From NCBI GenBank assembly GCA_004295085.1, contig SHNF01000009.1:744001-808000 (forward strand): 64,000 nt of DNA, written 5' to 3'. Below, piece by piece: positions 25,001-33,180 of the stretch; the stretch's first letter is position 1; the number at the start of each line of letters is the position of its first letter. Below the pieces are notes generated by a model that saw nothing but the letters and a program-made list of their open reading frames with translations, ran no database searches and was not told where the DNA came from. The position numbers were made by a program, and so were the translations under genes. Source of the stretch: Planctomycetota bacterium (GTDB lineage Bacteria > Planctomycetota > UBA1135).

Positions 25001-25410
25001 GGGAACCAGTCCAGCACCAGGTCCGCCCCGGGATGCCAGGTGACGCGCCGCGGCGTGCCGCCCTCCACCGGGATGGTGTACAGGTCCGGATTCCCCTGGT
25101 ACTCGCCCGTGAACGCCACGGACCTGCCGTCCGGGGAGAAGCGCGGCCACACTTCGCGTCCGGGGTGCGAGGTGATCTTGCGCGCCTCGCCGCCGGTGCG
25201 CGGCACCACCCACAGGTTCTCCGCGTACATGAACACGATGGAATCCGCGGAAACGTCCGGCATGCGCAGCATGCGCGCATCGGGCTGCTGCGCGGCATCC
25301 TGGACCGGGATCACGGGCACGGACGGAGGCGTCGCGGGCTGCGCCGGAGCGGCGCAGGCGGCGAGCACCAGGGGCAGGGCTGCACCGGAACGGAGGGTCA
25401 TGGCGTTCAT
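22090..25410 (-). CDS. Tricorn-type protease (S41 family), lipoprotein-like leader
   Basis: A 1106-residue protease. The N-terminus (MNAMTLRSGAALPLVLAAC) looks like a lipoprotein signal. Residues about 45-545 form the TolB/WD-like beta-propellers that feed the substrate (WPRFSPDGRSVAFTGEYQGN, YPAWSPDGKWIAYFSD). A highly charged Glu/Lys insert occupies about residues 550-602. The core helical domain, a PDZ domain (AGVDVRAGDYLLEVEGR) and the S41 catalytic domain follow; the nucleophile Ser lies in LINEWAGSGGDAFPYYF near residue 996. Tricorn enzymes process peptides of 6-12 residues released by other proteases. Here the leader suggests a periplasmic or outer-membrane location rather than the cytosol. 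Single gene, 33 bases downstream of terC. Confidence 0.93.
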   Translation of the reverse strand: MNAMTLRSGAALPLVLAACAAPAQPATPPSVPVIPVQDAAQQPDARMLRMPDVSADSIVFMYAENLWVVPRTGGEARKITSHPGREVWPRFSPDGRSVAFTGEYQGNPDLYTIPVEGGTPRRVTWHPGADLVLDWFPDGSSLLFRSGRLSPTYRYRRLFRVPAEGGMAEPLPMQIAELGALSPDGGKIVFQPIATETRTWKRYRGGMAPDMWEFDLASFASKPIASSEASDSFPMWHGDRIYFLSDRDGKGNIYCYERAGGRVRAVTHFDEYDVVWPALGPDAIVFENGGRLYLLDLATERVQPVAITVRDDMPQALPRLKSVEDWVESGGVSPTGKRAVVGARGEIFTLPAKKGRVRNLTETSGIAERYPAWSPDGKWIAYFSDRNGEYELTVRTADGAGEERQLTQLGAGWRYDPSWSPDGRRIAFSDCYGRLYVIASEGGEPVQVDRDPLNEIRDFRWSPDSRWLAYARSLLNYQTALFVYDVEQGQVRQVTSGFSGDQSPSFDPEGKYLWFASFRDWSPTMGIPDSSFTYRNGMRVYAMSLRKDVASPLAPESDEENGEDEEEKKKDGEKDAAEEKEGQQEEKEEKDQPEKKKEVPRVDIDFDGLEERVVALPVPEAQYGSVRGVQGGVLYVRREEGKDPAIYRWSLEDREEKTVIKDVTDYELTADGKKLLYIDGGEAGIVDAKEGQEKGKNTLALDEMTARVDPREEWAQLYRDAWRIERDFFYDENMHGVDWKAVGERYARLLPYVASRADLNFVIGELIGELCASHAYVSGGDLPETPRVSVGLLGCDYELDPASGRYRISKIYAGEPGRGAAPLRQAGVDVRAGDYLLEVEGRTVAAPLPPFAHFEGMAGEPVRVAVAASPDGSDRREFLVRPIGDESELRHDQWVREQRESVAERTGGRVGYVYVRSTGEQGLNDLVRQFLAQVDKPAFVIDERWNSGGMIPDRFVELLNRKPLNFWARRGFEPYQTPGVYNDGPKVMLINEWAGSGGDAFPYYFREMGAGTLVGKRTWGGLIGISGNPPLVDGGEVTAPTFSFWNTKGAWDVENRGVSPDVEVENTPTDLAKGRDPQLDKAIEIVLEQLQQHPPAQRTRPTPVVR

Positions 25411-25443
25411 GGGGACGCGCCAGCGTATCCATTCCGGCGCGGC

Positions 25444-26412
25444 TCAGGTCTTGCGCACCAGCGACAAGGCCACGGAGCCCCCCAGCAGCGTCGCCACCGC
25501 GCCCAGCGAGATGCCGATGGGCACGTGCACCCACTCCGAGGCCGCCAGCTTGAAGCCGACGAAGGCGAGCACCAGCCCCAGGCCCACTTTGAGGTAGCGG
25601 AACTTGGGCACGATGCCGGCCAGCAGGAAGAACATGTTGCGCAGGCCCAGAATGGCGAAGATGTTGGAGGTATAGACGATCAGCGTGTCGCGCGTCACCG
25701 CGAAGATGGCCGGCACCGAGTCCAGGGCGAACACGACGTCGGTCGCCTCCACGGCGATGACGACCAGCAGCAGCGGCGTCGCCAGCGTGCGCCCGTCCAC
25801 CTTCACCAGGAACCGGCTGCCTTCGTAGTCGTGCGTCATCGGCAGCACCCTGCGGAACAGGCGCACCACCGGGTTGCGCTCCGGGTGCACCTCCGAGTCG
25901 CTGCCGCGCAGGATCTTGGCGGCCGTGTAGATCAGGATCGCGCCGAACACGTACTTCACCCAGTCGAACCGGTTCAGCAGGGCGGCCCCGGCCAGGATCA
26001 GGATGGCGCGCATGATGATGGCGCCCAGCACCCCCCAGAACAGCACGCGGTGCTGGAACTGGGGCGGGACGGCGAAATACTGGAAGATGACGATGAAGAC
26101 AAAGATGTTGTCGACGCTCAGCGCCAGCTCGATCAGGTACCCGGTCAGGAACTCCAGTGCCTTCTGCTGGCCGAACTCGTACAGGACGTAGCCGTTGAAG
26201 CACAGGGCCAGCGACGTCCAGAACGCGGTCCACTTCAGCGCCGAGCGTACGCTGACCGTGTGATCGCCCTTGTGAAAGAACAGGTCGATCGACAGCAGCA
26301 CGATCACCAGGGCGAGGAACCCGCCCCACAGCCAGGGATTGCCGGAAGCCTGCGTCTGCGCCGCGCCTTCCTGCGCGGCGGCGGTCAGGGCCGGAAGGGG
26401 GGGCACGGCCAT
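25444..26412 (-). CDS. terC: TerC/Alx-family integral membrane protein
   Basis: A 322-residue protein with about nine transmembrane helices. The family signature Asp residues are present in LIELALSVDNIFVFIVIF and in the second repeat VVIAVEATDVVFALDSVPA. LGLRNMFFLLAGIVPKF and KFRYLKVGLGLVLAFVGFK are also typical. TerC/Alx proteins export Mn2+ or load metals onto secreted proteins, and some confer tellurite resistance. The first 25 residues (AAQEGAAQTQASGNP) are an unusual hydrophilic lead-in to the first helix. I looked for a yybP-ykoY Mn2+ riboswitch in the 81 bases upstream and saw none. It may be co-transcribed with the tricorn gene 33 bases downstream. Confidence 0.93.
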   Translation of the reverse strand: MAVPPLPALTAAAQEGAAQTQASGNPWLWGGFLALVIVLLSIDLFFHKGDHTVSVRSALKWTAFWTSLALCFNGYVLYEFGQQKALEFLTGYLIELALSVDNIFVFIVIFQYFAVPPQFQHRVLFWGVLGAIIMRAILILAGAALLNRFDWVKYVFGAILIYTAAKILRGSDSEVHPERNPVVRLFRRVLPMTHDYEGSRFLVKVDGRTLATPLLLVVIAVEATDVVFALDSVPAIFAVTRDTLIVYTSNIFAILGLRNMFFLLAGIVPKFRYLKVGLGLVLAFVGFKLAASEWVHVPIGISLGAVATLLGGSVALSLVRKT

Positions 26413-26493
26413 CGTGGGCGCAGATTGTGCGGCCGCGCCGTGCTCCTGGGAACTCGCGCTGCACCGGCTGCCGGGCGGCCGCGCGGTCCGACG

Positions 26494-27538
26494 TCACCGG
26501 CTGCGGGGCTCGGCCAGCACGCGCAGTCCGTGCCTGGGGCGCAGCGTGATGCGCGGCAGGGGCTCCACGCGACATCCCGGAGCCAGGCGGAAACGCCAGC
26601 GCTGGCCGATAGTGGCCAGGAGCAAGCTGCCTTCCATCCAGGCGAAGCCCTCGCCGATGCACGAGCGCACGCCGCCGCCGAAGGGATAGTAGCTGAACTT
26701 CGGGCGCGTCTGGGCCTCCGCCGTGGCCCAGCGCCCGGGCTGAAAGGACTCGGGATCGCGCCAGAAGCGCGGGTCGCGGTGCGCCACGTACGGCGACAGC
26801 ACCACGATGGCGCGCGCCAGAATGGTGTAGCCGCCGATCTCCACGTCCTCCAGGGCGCGGCGGCCGATGATCCAGACCGGCGGAAACAGGCGCATGGACT
26901 CGGCCAGCACCGCGCGCGTGTAGGCCAGCCGGCAGGTCGGGGGCGGCGGGCAGGGGCAGGGCCGCCAGCACCCGGGCGAAGGGCAGCGCGATGCGGTCGA
27001 AGCCCGAGAACACGGCGCTCATGGCCGCGCCCACCGACCTGGCTTCGGCGCGCTCGATGTCCGTGTCGAACAGGGACCTGGCCACGACGGCCAGGGTGAG
27101 CTGCATCATCTCTTCGTGCAGGTCCAGCTCCGCGCCGGGGCGCCAGCGCTCGCGGAAGCGCGCGCCGAACTCGACCATGAGCGGCGCGTAGCTGGCGATG
27201 CGCTCGGGCCGGAACAGCGGCTGCAGGATGCGCCGCTGGCGCCGGTGCTGCTCGCCCTCGACGGTGAGCACGCTGTCGCCCAGGATGCGCTTGGCCTCCT
27301 GCATGGCCTGGCCCTTCATGAAGCAGGCGTTGCGCGCGACGAAGATCTCGTGGGCGTAGTCCGGGTGGTTCAGGGCATAGACGTGGCAGGGCGGCAGCTT
27401 CAGGTGGGCGATGTCGCCGTAGCGCGCGGACACCTCCTGGAAGAAGCCGAGCGGATCGCGCCGGGCCGCGCGCATGGCTCCGAAGGCGCTGAGTCCGGGC
27501 CCGGGCGGAAAGGCGCGGTCGGCGGCCGGCGCCCGCAT
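26494..27538 (-). pseudogene. Cytochrome P450, internally deleted and frameshifted
   Basis: The first 197 codons from ATG 27538 encode a normal P450 N-terminal half (PPGPGLSAFGAMRAARRDPL; GEQHRRQRRILQPLF). After FARVLAALPLP the reading jumps to what is normally about 110 residues further on. DNA corresponding to DLPxLAYTRAVLAESMRLFPP continues in another frame, from about 26935 down to 26494. The C-terminal part keeps the K-helix Glu/Arg (AESMR) and the heme-binding loop FGGGVRSCIGEG. The I-helix with its oxygen-activating Thr is missing. A single-frame protein cannot be made and the catalytic core is incomplete, so the gene is dead unless the assembly is wrong here. The flanking codons are otherwise not visibly degraded, so the loss looks recent. 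Confidence 0.78.
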
Positions 27539-27635
27539 ACGGCGACAAAGGTACCGGCGCGCCGGGCCCCTCCCCCGAGAGGACCCGACGCGCCGGCGTG
27601 GTCAAGCCGCGGCGCGGAGCGCCTGCGGCCGGCCG

Positions 27636-28823
27636 CTAGCGATTCGACAAACGCTCCAACATCTGTTCGATCCGGGCCAGGCGTTCTTCCAGGCCGCGGA
27701 TCCGGTCCTCCAGGCCGCCGCCGTTGCGCCAGAAGGTCTGCGGGCTGGGCGGGCTGGGAGCGGTCGGCGGAGTGGGCGGGGTCGGCGGCGTGGGCGGCGT
27801 CCGGAACAGGTACACGCCGTCATTCGGCCCGTACATGTGCAGCAGGGGGTCGAGGTTCCACTGGCCGCTGCGCTCGCGCAGGGTTGCCTGCGCCCTCTCG
27901 AGCTCCGCCAGCGCCTGCTCCAGGGCGCGGCGCACGTCGCCATTTCCGTCCTCGAGCTGCTCGCGGATGCTCTCCTGGGCTTCACGCAGGCGCTCCAGGG
28001 CTTGCTCGTGCTGCTCCTGCGCCGCTTCGTAGTCGCCCATGTGCAGCAGGTCGCGCAGCGCCTCCGGTGCGATCGCCTGCCCATGCAGCAGCTGACCGTA
28101 CTGGCTCAGGTCGAACACCTGGTCCTCGACGACCTTGACCTGCACCGGGATCTCCAGGCTCTCGTGACGGCGCACCACGCGCAAGGTGATGGTCTCTCCG
28201 TCCTGCTTGCTCGCCACGGCCTCGCGCAGCGTCTCCTCGGTCACCGGCGAGCGGCCGTCGATGGCCACCACCACGTCGTACTTGCGCACGCCCGCAGCGG
28301 CCGCCGGCATGTCCTCCTGCACCTCGGTGATCACGATCGCGTGGTCGGGCTCCTGGCCGAGCTGCGCCGCCAGCGCCTCGCTCAGCGGCTCCATGCTGAC
28401 GCCGATGCGCGGCCGCTTGCCGGCGATGCCGAAGTTGATGGTGCTGGCCGGATCCTGGAATCGCATCGCCTGCAGGAGCTGGCCGTACTCTCCGGCGTCG
28501 ACGTCGCCGAGCGACCATGCCCCGTGGTCGGGCCCGCCCGCCGCCGGATCCTGCACCTCGCGCAGCAGGCCGCCGTCCTCGTCCAGGAGGCGGATGTGGC
28601 CGTCGGCGCGCACGATGCGGTCGGCAGGAACCTCCCGGCCGTTCACGGTGGCGTGCAGCTGATCGCCGTCGCACATCACCTTGCACTCGCCCTTGGAGTC
28701 GGCGATCACCACGGTCCAGTTGCCGTCGCCGCCGTGGTCCTGGGCCACGGCGAACTGCGTCGCGGCCAGCAGGGGCGCGGCGGCTCCCAGAAGGATGAGC
28801 GGAATTTGCAAGACTGATTTCAT
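27636..28823 (-). CDS. Exported PDZ-domain protein with coiled coil and TPP linker
   Basis: A 395-residue protein. MKSVLQIPLILLGAAAPLLAATQFAVAQ is a signal peptide (first 19 residues hydrophobic). A small domain with two Cys (GECKVMCDGDQ) comes next, and a PDZ domain (GVSMEPLSEALAAQLG, then VQEDMPAAAAGVRKYDVVVA and TLRVVRRHES) spans about residues 135-235. A long Glu/Gln/Ala helix (residues about 245-330) leads to a linker of TPP repeats and a final coiled coil (LEERLARIEQMLERL). No protease domain is present, so it probably senses or scaffolds. It lies 70 bases downstream of the anti-sigma gene on the same strand and may be a target or regulator of the ECF system. Confidence 0.85.
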   Translation of the reverse strand: MKSVLQIPLILLGAAAPLLAATQFAVAQDHGGDGNWTVVIADSKGECKVMCDGDQLHATVNGREVPADRIVRADGHIRLLDEDGGLLREVQDPAAGGPDHGAWSLGDVDAGEYGQLLQAMRFQDPASTINFGIAGKRPRIGVSMEPLSEALAAQLGQEPDHAIVITEVQEDMPAAAAGVRKYDVVVAIDGRSPVTEETLREAVASKQDGETITLRVVRRHESLEIPVQVKVVEDQVFDLSQYGQLLHGQAIAPEALRDLLHMGDYEAAQEQHEQALERLREAQESIREQLEDGNGDVRRALEQALAELERAQATLRERSGQWNLDPLLHMYGPNDGVYLFRTPPTPPTPPTPPTAPSPPSPQTFWRNGGGLEDRIRGLEERLARIEQMLERLSNR

Positions 28824-28893
28824 CGTCGTCGTTCCTCGTTGGCTTTGCGAAGGGTGTTCTGTCAGGCCGCGCCACGGGGCGCGGCGGCCTGCC

Positions 28894-29517
28894 TCACAGC
28901 GGCGGGCGCGGCACGGCCGGCCCGGTGCTCACGGGCACCGCCACCGGCTGTCCGAGCTCATTGCGGTTCACCTGGTACATCTGGTCCACCCGGGCGCGCT
29001 CCAGCAGCCGCCGGATGTAGTACACCTCCTGGCCGTTGCCGTCCGAGGCCGGACGGGCATCGACCATCACTGCCGGCAGCTCTTCCAGGAAGTGGCCAGG
29101 AGGAGCGCCCTCGCGTAGGAAGCCGGCCGGCTCGGCCGGCGTCGTCGGGTCGGAGCCGGCGCCCGCGAGCTGGTCGAAGCCTGCGGGTCCGGCCGGTGAC
29201 TCCGCGGGGACGCGGTCGCCGCGGTTCCACCCGATGCCGAGCCAGGCCAGCGCGAGCGCCGCCGCCGCCGCCCAGCCGGTCCAGATGCTCCAGCGCGGGC
29301 GGCGGCTGGATGCCGCCGGGATCTCCACGCAATCCGCCGCCTCCAGGGCGCGCTCCAGTTGCGCGCGCAGGGCGTTCTGCGCTTCCCCGGTCCGCGCCAG
29401 GCGCGCCCACACCTCGGGATCAGAGGCCGCGGCCGCCGCGAGCGCGCTCCAGTCCGCGGGCGCGGCGTTTCCATCCACGATCCGGCTGATGAGGATTTCT
29501 TCGGCGACGGAGCTCAT
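28894..29517 (-). CDS. Putative membrane-anchored anti-sigma factor
   Basis: A 207-residue protein encoded directly after the ECF sigma gene with an ATGA overlap (29514-29517), the usual arrangement for a sigma/anti-sigma pair. The N-terminal 70 residues are an acidic helical domain (SVAEEILISRIVDGNAAPAD) of the size that binds sigma. One transmembrane helix (WTGWAAAAALALAWLGIG) follows near residue 75-95, and an extracytoplasmic tail of about 110 residues (PAVMVDARPASDGNGQEVYY). No HxxxCxxC zinc motif is visible, so it is not a ZAS-type. The function is inferred from gene order and topology. Confidence 0.7.
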   Translation of the reverse strand: MSSVAEEILISRIVDGNAAPADWSALAAAAASDPEVWARLARTGEAQNALRAQLERALEAADCVEIPAASSRRPRWSIWTGWAAAAALALAWLGIGWNRGDRVPAESPAGPAGFDQLAGAGSDPTTPAEPAGFLREGAPPGHFLEELPAVMVDARPASDGNGQEVYYIRRLLERARVDQMYQVNRNELGQPVAVPVSTGPAVPRPPL

Positions 29518-30143
29518 GGCTGCATGCGCGTCAGGGCGGCGGCGGGCTGCGGCGGGGCGGACGGGGCCGGACCGACTTGATCCCGCTCCAGGGCTTCTCG
29601 CAACAGGCGCCGGGCGCGGGCCAGGCGCGTTTCCACGGTGGTTTCGGGCATGCCCAGGACCTCGGCGATGGAGCGCTGGCTCAGCCCCTGGACGCAGCGC
29701 AGCAGCAAGGGCTCACGGTAGTCCGTGGGCAGGTTCTGAGCCATTTCCAGGACCCGGCGGGCATCCGCGGCCTGCTCCTGGCGTCCGTCCTGCGCGACCG
29801 GGCCGCCCTGCTCGCCCTCCCCCAAGGGCCGCAGCACGCGCCGCCGCACCTCCTCCTTGCGCGCCGCGCTCGCGGCCGTGTTCACGGCCACGGAGCGCAG
29901 CCAGGGCCGGAGCTTCTCCGGCTCGCGCAGTTCTTTCAGGTGCTGGACCACGGCGATGGCGACTTCCTGGAGCAGGTCTTCGAGGTCCGCCCCGGGCGGC
30001 AGGTGCGCGAGGAGAACGGCTCCTACCCAGCGCCGGTGCTCGCGCCACAAGGAGGCGAGAGCCTCGCGATCTCCGGCCGCCGCTGCGGCGACCGGATCCT
30101 GCCCTTTCGGGGCGGTCATGAACTGATCTACGGGTTGCGTCAC
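29514..30143 (-). CDS. ECF-type RNA polymerase sigma factor
   Basis: A 209-residue sigma-70 family protein of the extracytoplasmic function class: region 2 (DREALASLWREHRRWVGAVL, DLEDLLQEVAIAVVQHL, RPWLRSVAVNTA) and region 4 (LPTDYREPLLLRCVQGLSQ, EVLGMPETTVETRLARARR). A linker of about 35 residues between them is somewhat long and rich in Gly, Glu and Gln, and the protein ends with a Pro/Ala tail. Such sigma factors respond to envelope signals through a partner anti-sigma factor, which overlaps it here. The inverted repeat upstream (30169-30194) may be an operator or the end of the preceding transcript. Confidence 0.92.
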   Translation of the reverse strand: MTQPVDQFMTAPKGQDPVAAAAAGDREALASLWREHRRWVGAVLLAHLPPGADLEDLLQEVAIAVVQHLKELREPEKLRPWLRSVAVNTAASAARKEEVRRRVLRPLGEGEQGGPVAQDGRQEQAADARRVLEMAQNLPTDYREPLLLRCVQGLSQRSIAEVLGMPETTVETRLARARRLLREALERDQVGPAPSAPPQPAAALTRMQP

Positions 30144-30168
30144 GAATGTGGTTCCGGCGCAAATTCCG

Positions 30169-30194
30169 ACCCAGGGGGTGGCAAGTCCCTGGGT
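30169..30194. repeat. Inverted repeat upstream of the ECF sigma gene
   Basis: ACCCAGGG (30169-30176) and CCCTGGGT (30187-30194) form a perfect 8-base inverted repeat with a 10-base spacer, 26 bases upstream of the sigma start and 60 bases past the stop of the preceding minus-strand gene. It may be a terminator hairpin without a U-tract, or an operator/autoregulatory site. Its role is not determinable from sequence alone. Confidence 0.45.
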
Positions 30195-30253
30195 TACGCA
30201 CCAGCGCGCGCGGGCGCTGCACTCTCGTTCCGGTTCCCGTCAGTCTCTATCGA

Positions 30254-31558
30254 TCACGGGCGTTCCGCGCCGGGGAGGGCCGCCTGGGCGCCGCGCACCC
30301 ATACCCGGACTTCGGCCTCGCTCGGACAGGGCGGCGGGCCGGAGAGGCTGCGCATGCGTGTGCCCAGCTGCGCTGGATCCTCCCGGGCCAGCTCGGCGAC
30401 GCTGCGGACTCCGGCAGCCTCGAGCCACTGCCAGCCACGCGATCCCATGCCGCGCAGCTGCATGAGCTCGGCGGCGGGCAGCCAGCCAGCCTCGGCCGAG
30501 GACAGGCTTGCACCCTCGCGCAAGGTCGCAACGAGGTCGCCGGCGGTGTGGATGCCGCGCTCCTCGAGGGCCCGGACGGTCTCCGGCGGCATGCCGGGGA
30601 CGTGGCGCAGCCAGGGGATGGTGGCGCGCACGGTGTGGGTGTCCGTGAGCCACAACACCGGCGCGGCCAGCGCGACCGCGGCCAGCACCCCCGGAACGGA
30701 CCCGCGCGCCGGCGCCGGCTCCGCGGACTCCCATTCCGGGACCAGCCGGGCGGTCACCAGGAAGCGGGCGAAGCTGTAGCACTCCAGGGCGAAGGGCGGG
30801 AAGCCCAGGAAGCCGAGGACCGGCATCTCGAACAACTTGCCTTCCTCGAACAACGGCACGGTGTAGATCCAGCGCCCGGGCGACCAGTAGTTCCAGAACT
30901 CCCACAGGACTCCGGCGCCCAGTCCCGCGGCGAGCAGGCGCCAGAACGGGGCTGCGTTGCCGGAAGCCAGGGCCGTCAGGAGCCCGCGGCCGCCGCGGCG
31001 CGCGATCCAGGGCTCCAGCAGCAGGCTTGTGGAGATCCACAGCAGCGGGAAGGCGTAGCGCGGGAACAGGAGCGGCAGCGCCAGGCACAGGACGCCGGCG
31101 GCCGTGACCGCGCGCAGCAGGCGCGGCGTCAGCTCGAACGGCCGGCAGCGGGCGCGCCCGAACAATCCGAAGCAGCGCAGCAGGTCCGAAGTCTCGAGCA
31201 CGCCCGGCAGCACCGTGGCGAAGGCCACGGCCATGCCGGCATAGCGCTCCCATGCCTGAACCGGGAGGCCGACGTAGTACCAGTTCCTCAGGAGCAGGTT
31301 GCACAGCTCGAAGAACAGCCAGAAGGCGGCCGACCAGGGCAGAAGCAGCAGGAAGCTGCGCGGCCGCGACAGCAGCAGCGAGGAGCCGGTACGCAGGTGG
31401 ACCACGCCGTCGGCCAGCAGGATGTAGGAGTACCAGGCGATGAAATAGAAGTTGGCGCGCACCCAGTCGTTGCCGGCGAACAGCGCGGCCTCGCCCGCCA
31501 GCAGCCCCGCCGCGCCCGCGGCGGCCAGGAGCCAGGCTGTCCGCGGGTGGGCCTGCAT
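30254..31558 (-). CDS. Multi-pass membrane protein with C-terminal helix-hairpin-helix domain
   Basis: A 434-residue protein. Roughly eight hydrophobic segments occupy residues about 10-310 (AWLLAAAGAAGLLAGEAALF; SFLLLLPWSAAFWLFFEL; LGAGVLWEFWNYWSPG). Aromatic loops such as WYYVGLPVQAWERYAGM recur. After residue about 315 the chain becomes soluble and contains two tandem helix-hairpin-helix-like units: HVPGMPPETVRALEERGI, then LMQLRGMGSRGWQWLEAAGV with SVAELAREDP. This is the DUF4332-type arrangement normally found in DNA-associated proteins. The fusion is unusual. Upstream neighbour starts 9 bases away, on the same strand, in a possible operon with the DUF4139-like gene. Confidence 0.8.
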   Translation of the reverse strand: MQAHPRTAWLLAAAGAAGLLAGEAALFAGNDWVRANFYFIAWYSYILLADGVVHLRTGSSLLLSRPRSFLLLLPWSAAFWLFFELCNLLLRNWYYVGLPVQAWERYAGMAVAFATVLPGVLETSDLLRCFGLFGRARCRPFELTPRLLRAVTAAGVLCLALPLLFPRYAFPLLWISTSLLLEPWIARRGGRGLLTALASGNAAPFWRLLAAGLGAGVLWEFWNYWSPGRWIYTVPLFEEGKLFEMPVLGFLGFPPFALECYSFARFLVTARLVPEWESAEPAPARGSVPGVLAAVALAAPVLWLTDTHTVRATIPWLRHVPGMPPETVRALEERGIHTAGDLVATLREGASLSSAEAGWLPAAELMQLRGMGSRGWQWLEAAGVRSVAELAREDPAQLGTRMRSLSGPPPCPSEAEVRVWVRGAQAALPGAERP

Positions 31559-31567
31559 GCCGCCACT

Positions 31568-33142
31568 CTAGCGGCGGATCAGGACCTCGTACTCGTACTG
31601 CGCCTTCCAGGTCTGGCCCGGCGGCAGCTCGAAGTCCCAGCGGAGCGTGCGCGAGGCGTTGATCTGGCCCAGCCCGAGCGCCTTGCCCTCCACGCTGGCG
31701 CCTTCGGGAGTTGAGACGAGGTCGCCGCTGAGGTGCTTGATCACGTGCATGGGCGCGCTGCGGCTACTGCGGTTGACCAGCTCCAGCGAGCCCTTCACAC
31801 GCACGCGCTCGAAGCTGCCGCCGAACAGGATGACGGCCTCCCGCGGGCTGCGGTCGCCGTCGGCGCGCATCTCCAGGCTCTGGCCGACCAGGTCCAGGGC
31901 CTGCGTGATCGTGACCTTGGTCTCCGCGCCGGGCGGCGTGTAGTCCAGCCTGGACTGCGCCAGCGGCCCCAGCTCACCCAGGATCAGGACCGGCGCCGTG
32001 GTCCACGGCGCGGCTCCGCTGTTGCGCACGCGCAGCACGTGCCACACGGGCGGCTCCTCCGTGCCCGGCGTCTCCATGAAATTGGCCCAGCGGTCCACCT
32101 TGTCCGGCAGCTCCCAGTCGAAGCGATGCTGGAAGTCGACCTCCTGCTCGAGCAGCGGCAGGTAGGCGCGCTCGCCGCGCCTCAGGCTCAGCTTCCCCAG
32201 CTCGTAGATGAAGAGGTCCTCCGAGGCCTCGCCGGCCAGCGGCTGGGCCGGTCCGGAAACGGACTCGCCGAAGGCGGCCCGCGCCGGCGCCACGTTCTGC
32301 AGCATGACGCCGAGCTGCTGGTCCATCTCCGGCTGCCCCAGCATGGCGCGGAACTGGCCGAGGGTCACTTCCGGCAGCAGCGGGTCGCGCACGTTGGCGA
32401 ACTGGATGTTGGGATAGCCGATCACCAGGCGCAGCTCGGTGTCGACCAGGTCTTCCAGGTCGTTGACGATCACGGCCTTGCCGACCAGCCGGGCCCGCCC
32501 GCCCGCGCCGAGCTCCAGCACGTAGCTGGGCGCCCAGGCGAGGCCGTTCGCCATGCTGGACAGGCTGAGGTCCCAGGGCTCGGGATGGGCGCCGACCGTG
32601 ACGTCCAGCACGGGCCGTTGCACGGCGGCCTGGAACTTCCAGCCCAGCTCGCCGGCGCCCGGCGCGAAGCGCAGGCCCACGATCCGGTTCACCGGGATCA
32701 CCTGGCCGCCGTCGATCACGACCGCGGAGGGCGACAGCAGCTCGGGGCTGCCGCCCGCCGGCACGATGAACGGGGCCTCCAGGATCCGCTCCACCCGCCC
32801 GCCGACGCTGGCCGTCTGCTGCCCGGCGGCCACTTCCAGGACCACGCTCTTCCCCACCGCCATGCGGAGCGCGCCGGCGAGATCGGTCACTTCCCGCTCG
32901 ACCAGGTCGCTCGCGAGCAGCGCCCGCGCGCCCACCAGCCGGCCGGCCGGCGCCCCCAGCCAGGTGGTGCCGTGGATGCCCTCGGGCAGCCGCAGCCGCA
33001 TGCTCTCCGTCCCGGGCGGGATCGGCACGGCGCGCTCGAGGTAGGCCTGGCCGGACTTGAACAGCAGCGCCTGCCGCGGCGGGGTGGCCTGGACCGGAGG
33101 ATCCTGCGGGGCGAGCAGGAGGCAGAGCAGCGGCAGCGGCAT
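31568..33142 (-). CDS. Exported DUF4139-like protein
   Basis: About 524 residues. ATG 33142 gives a short leader (MPLPLLCLLLAPQDPPVQA); the frame is open further upstream but there it is antisense to the permease gene. The central part (WAPSYVLEL, then VNDLEDLVDTELRLVIGYPN) and the end (NRSSRSAPMHVIKHLSGD, TLRWDFELPPGQTWKAQYEY) are beta-strand rich and resemble the DUF4139 family, whose members are exported and of unknown function. The pattern NGLAWAPSYVLEL followed by an N-x-(x)EDxxD motif is the clearest match. It follows the permease gene after a 38-base gap and precedes the membrane/HhH protein gene by 9 bases. Confidence 0.75.
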   Translation of the reverse strand: MPLPLLCLLLAPQDPPVQATPPRQALLFKSGQAYLERAVPIPPGTESMRLRLPEGIHGTTWLGAPAGRLVGARALLASDLVEREVTDLAGALRMAVGKSVVLEVAAGQQTASVGGRVERILEAPFIVPAGGSPELLSPSAVVIDGGQVIPVNRIVGLRFAPGAGELGWKFQAAVQRPVLDVTVGAHPEPWDLSLSSMANGLAWAPSYVLELGAGGRARLVGKAVIVNDLEDLVDTELRLVIGYPNIQFANVRDPLLPEVTLGQFRAMLGQPEMDQQLGVMLQNVAPARAAFGESVSGPAQPLAGEASEDLFIYELGKLSLRRGERAYLPLLEQEVDFQHRFDWELPDKVDRWANFMETPGTEEPPVWHVLRVRNSGAAPWTTAPVLILGELGPLAQSRLDYTPPGAETKVTITQALDLVGQSLEMRADGDRSPREAVILFGGSFERVRVKGSLELVNRSSRSAPMHVIKHLSGDLVSTPEGASVEGKALGLGQINASRTLRWDFELPPGQTWKAQYEYEVLIRR

Positions 33143-33180
33143 GGCCACGGAGGATTGTCGCACGCTCGTCACGCGACGAC

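Noticed and set aside
26413..26493. Manganese riboswitch before terC
   Set aside because: I looked for the yybP-ykoY conserved loops in the 81 bases upstream and saw no match; the gap is also short for that element.
24122..27538. 1138-residue open frame from the P450 start through terC and the tricorn gene
   Set aside because: Only the first 197 codons are P450-like. Beyond them the frame runs out of phase through terC and the tricorn protease gene, whose own frames have full motifs. It is a consequence of the P450 frameshift.
27739..27810. ggtcggcggcgtgggcggcg-type tandem repeats
   Set aside because: They encode a TPP-repeat linker in the PDZ protein, with no sign of a mobile or regulatory role.
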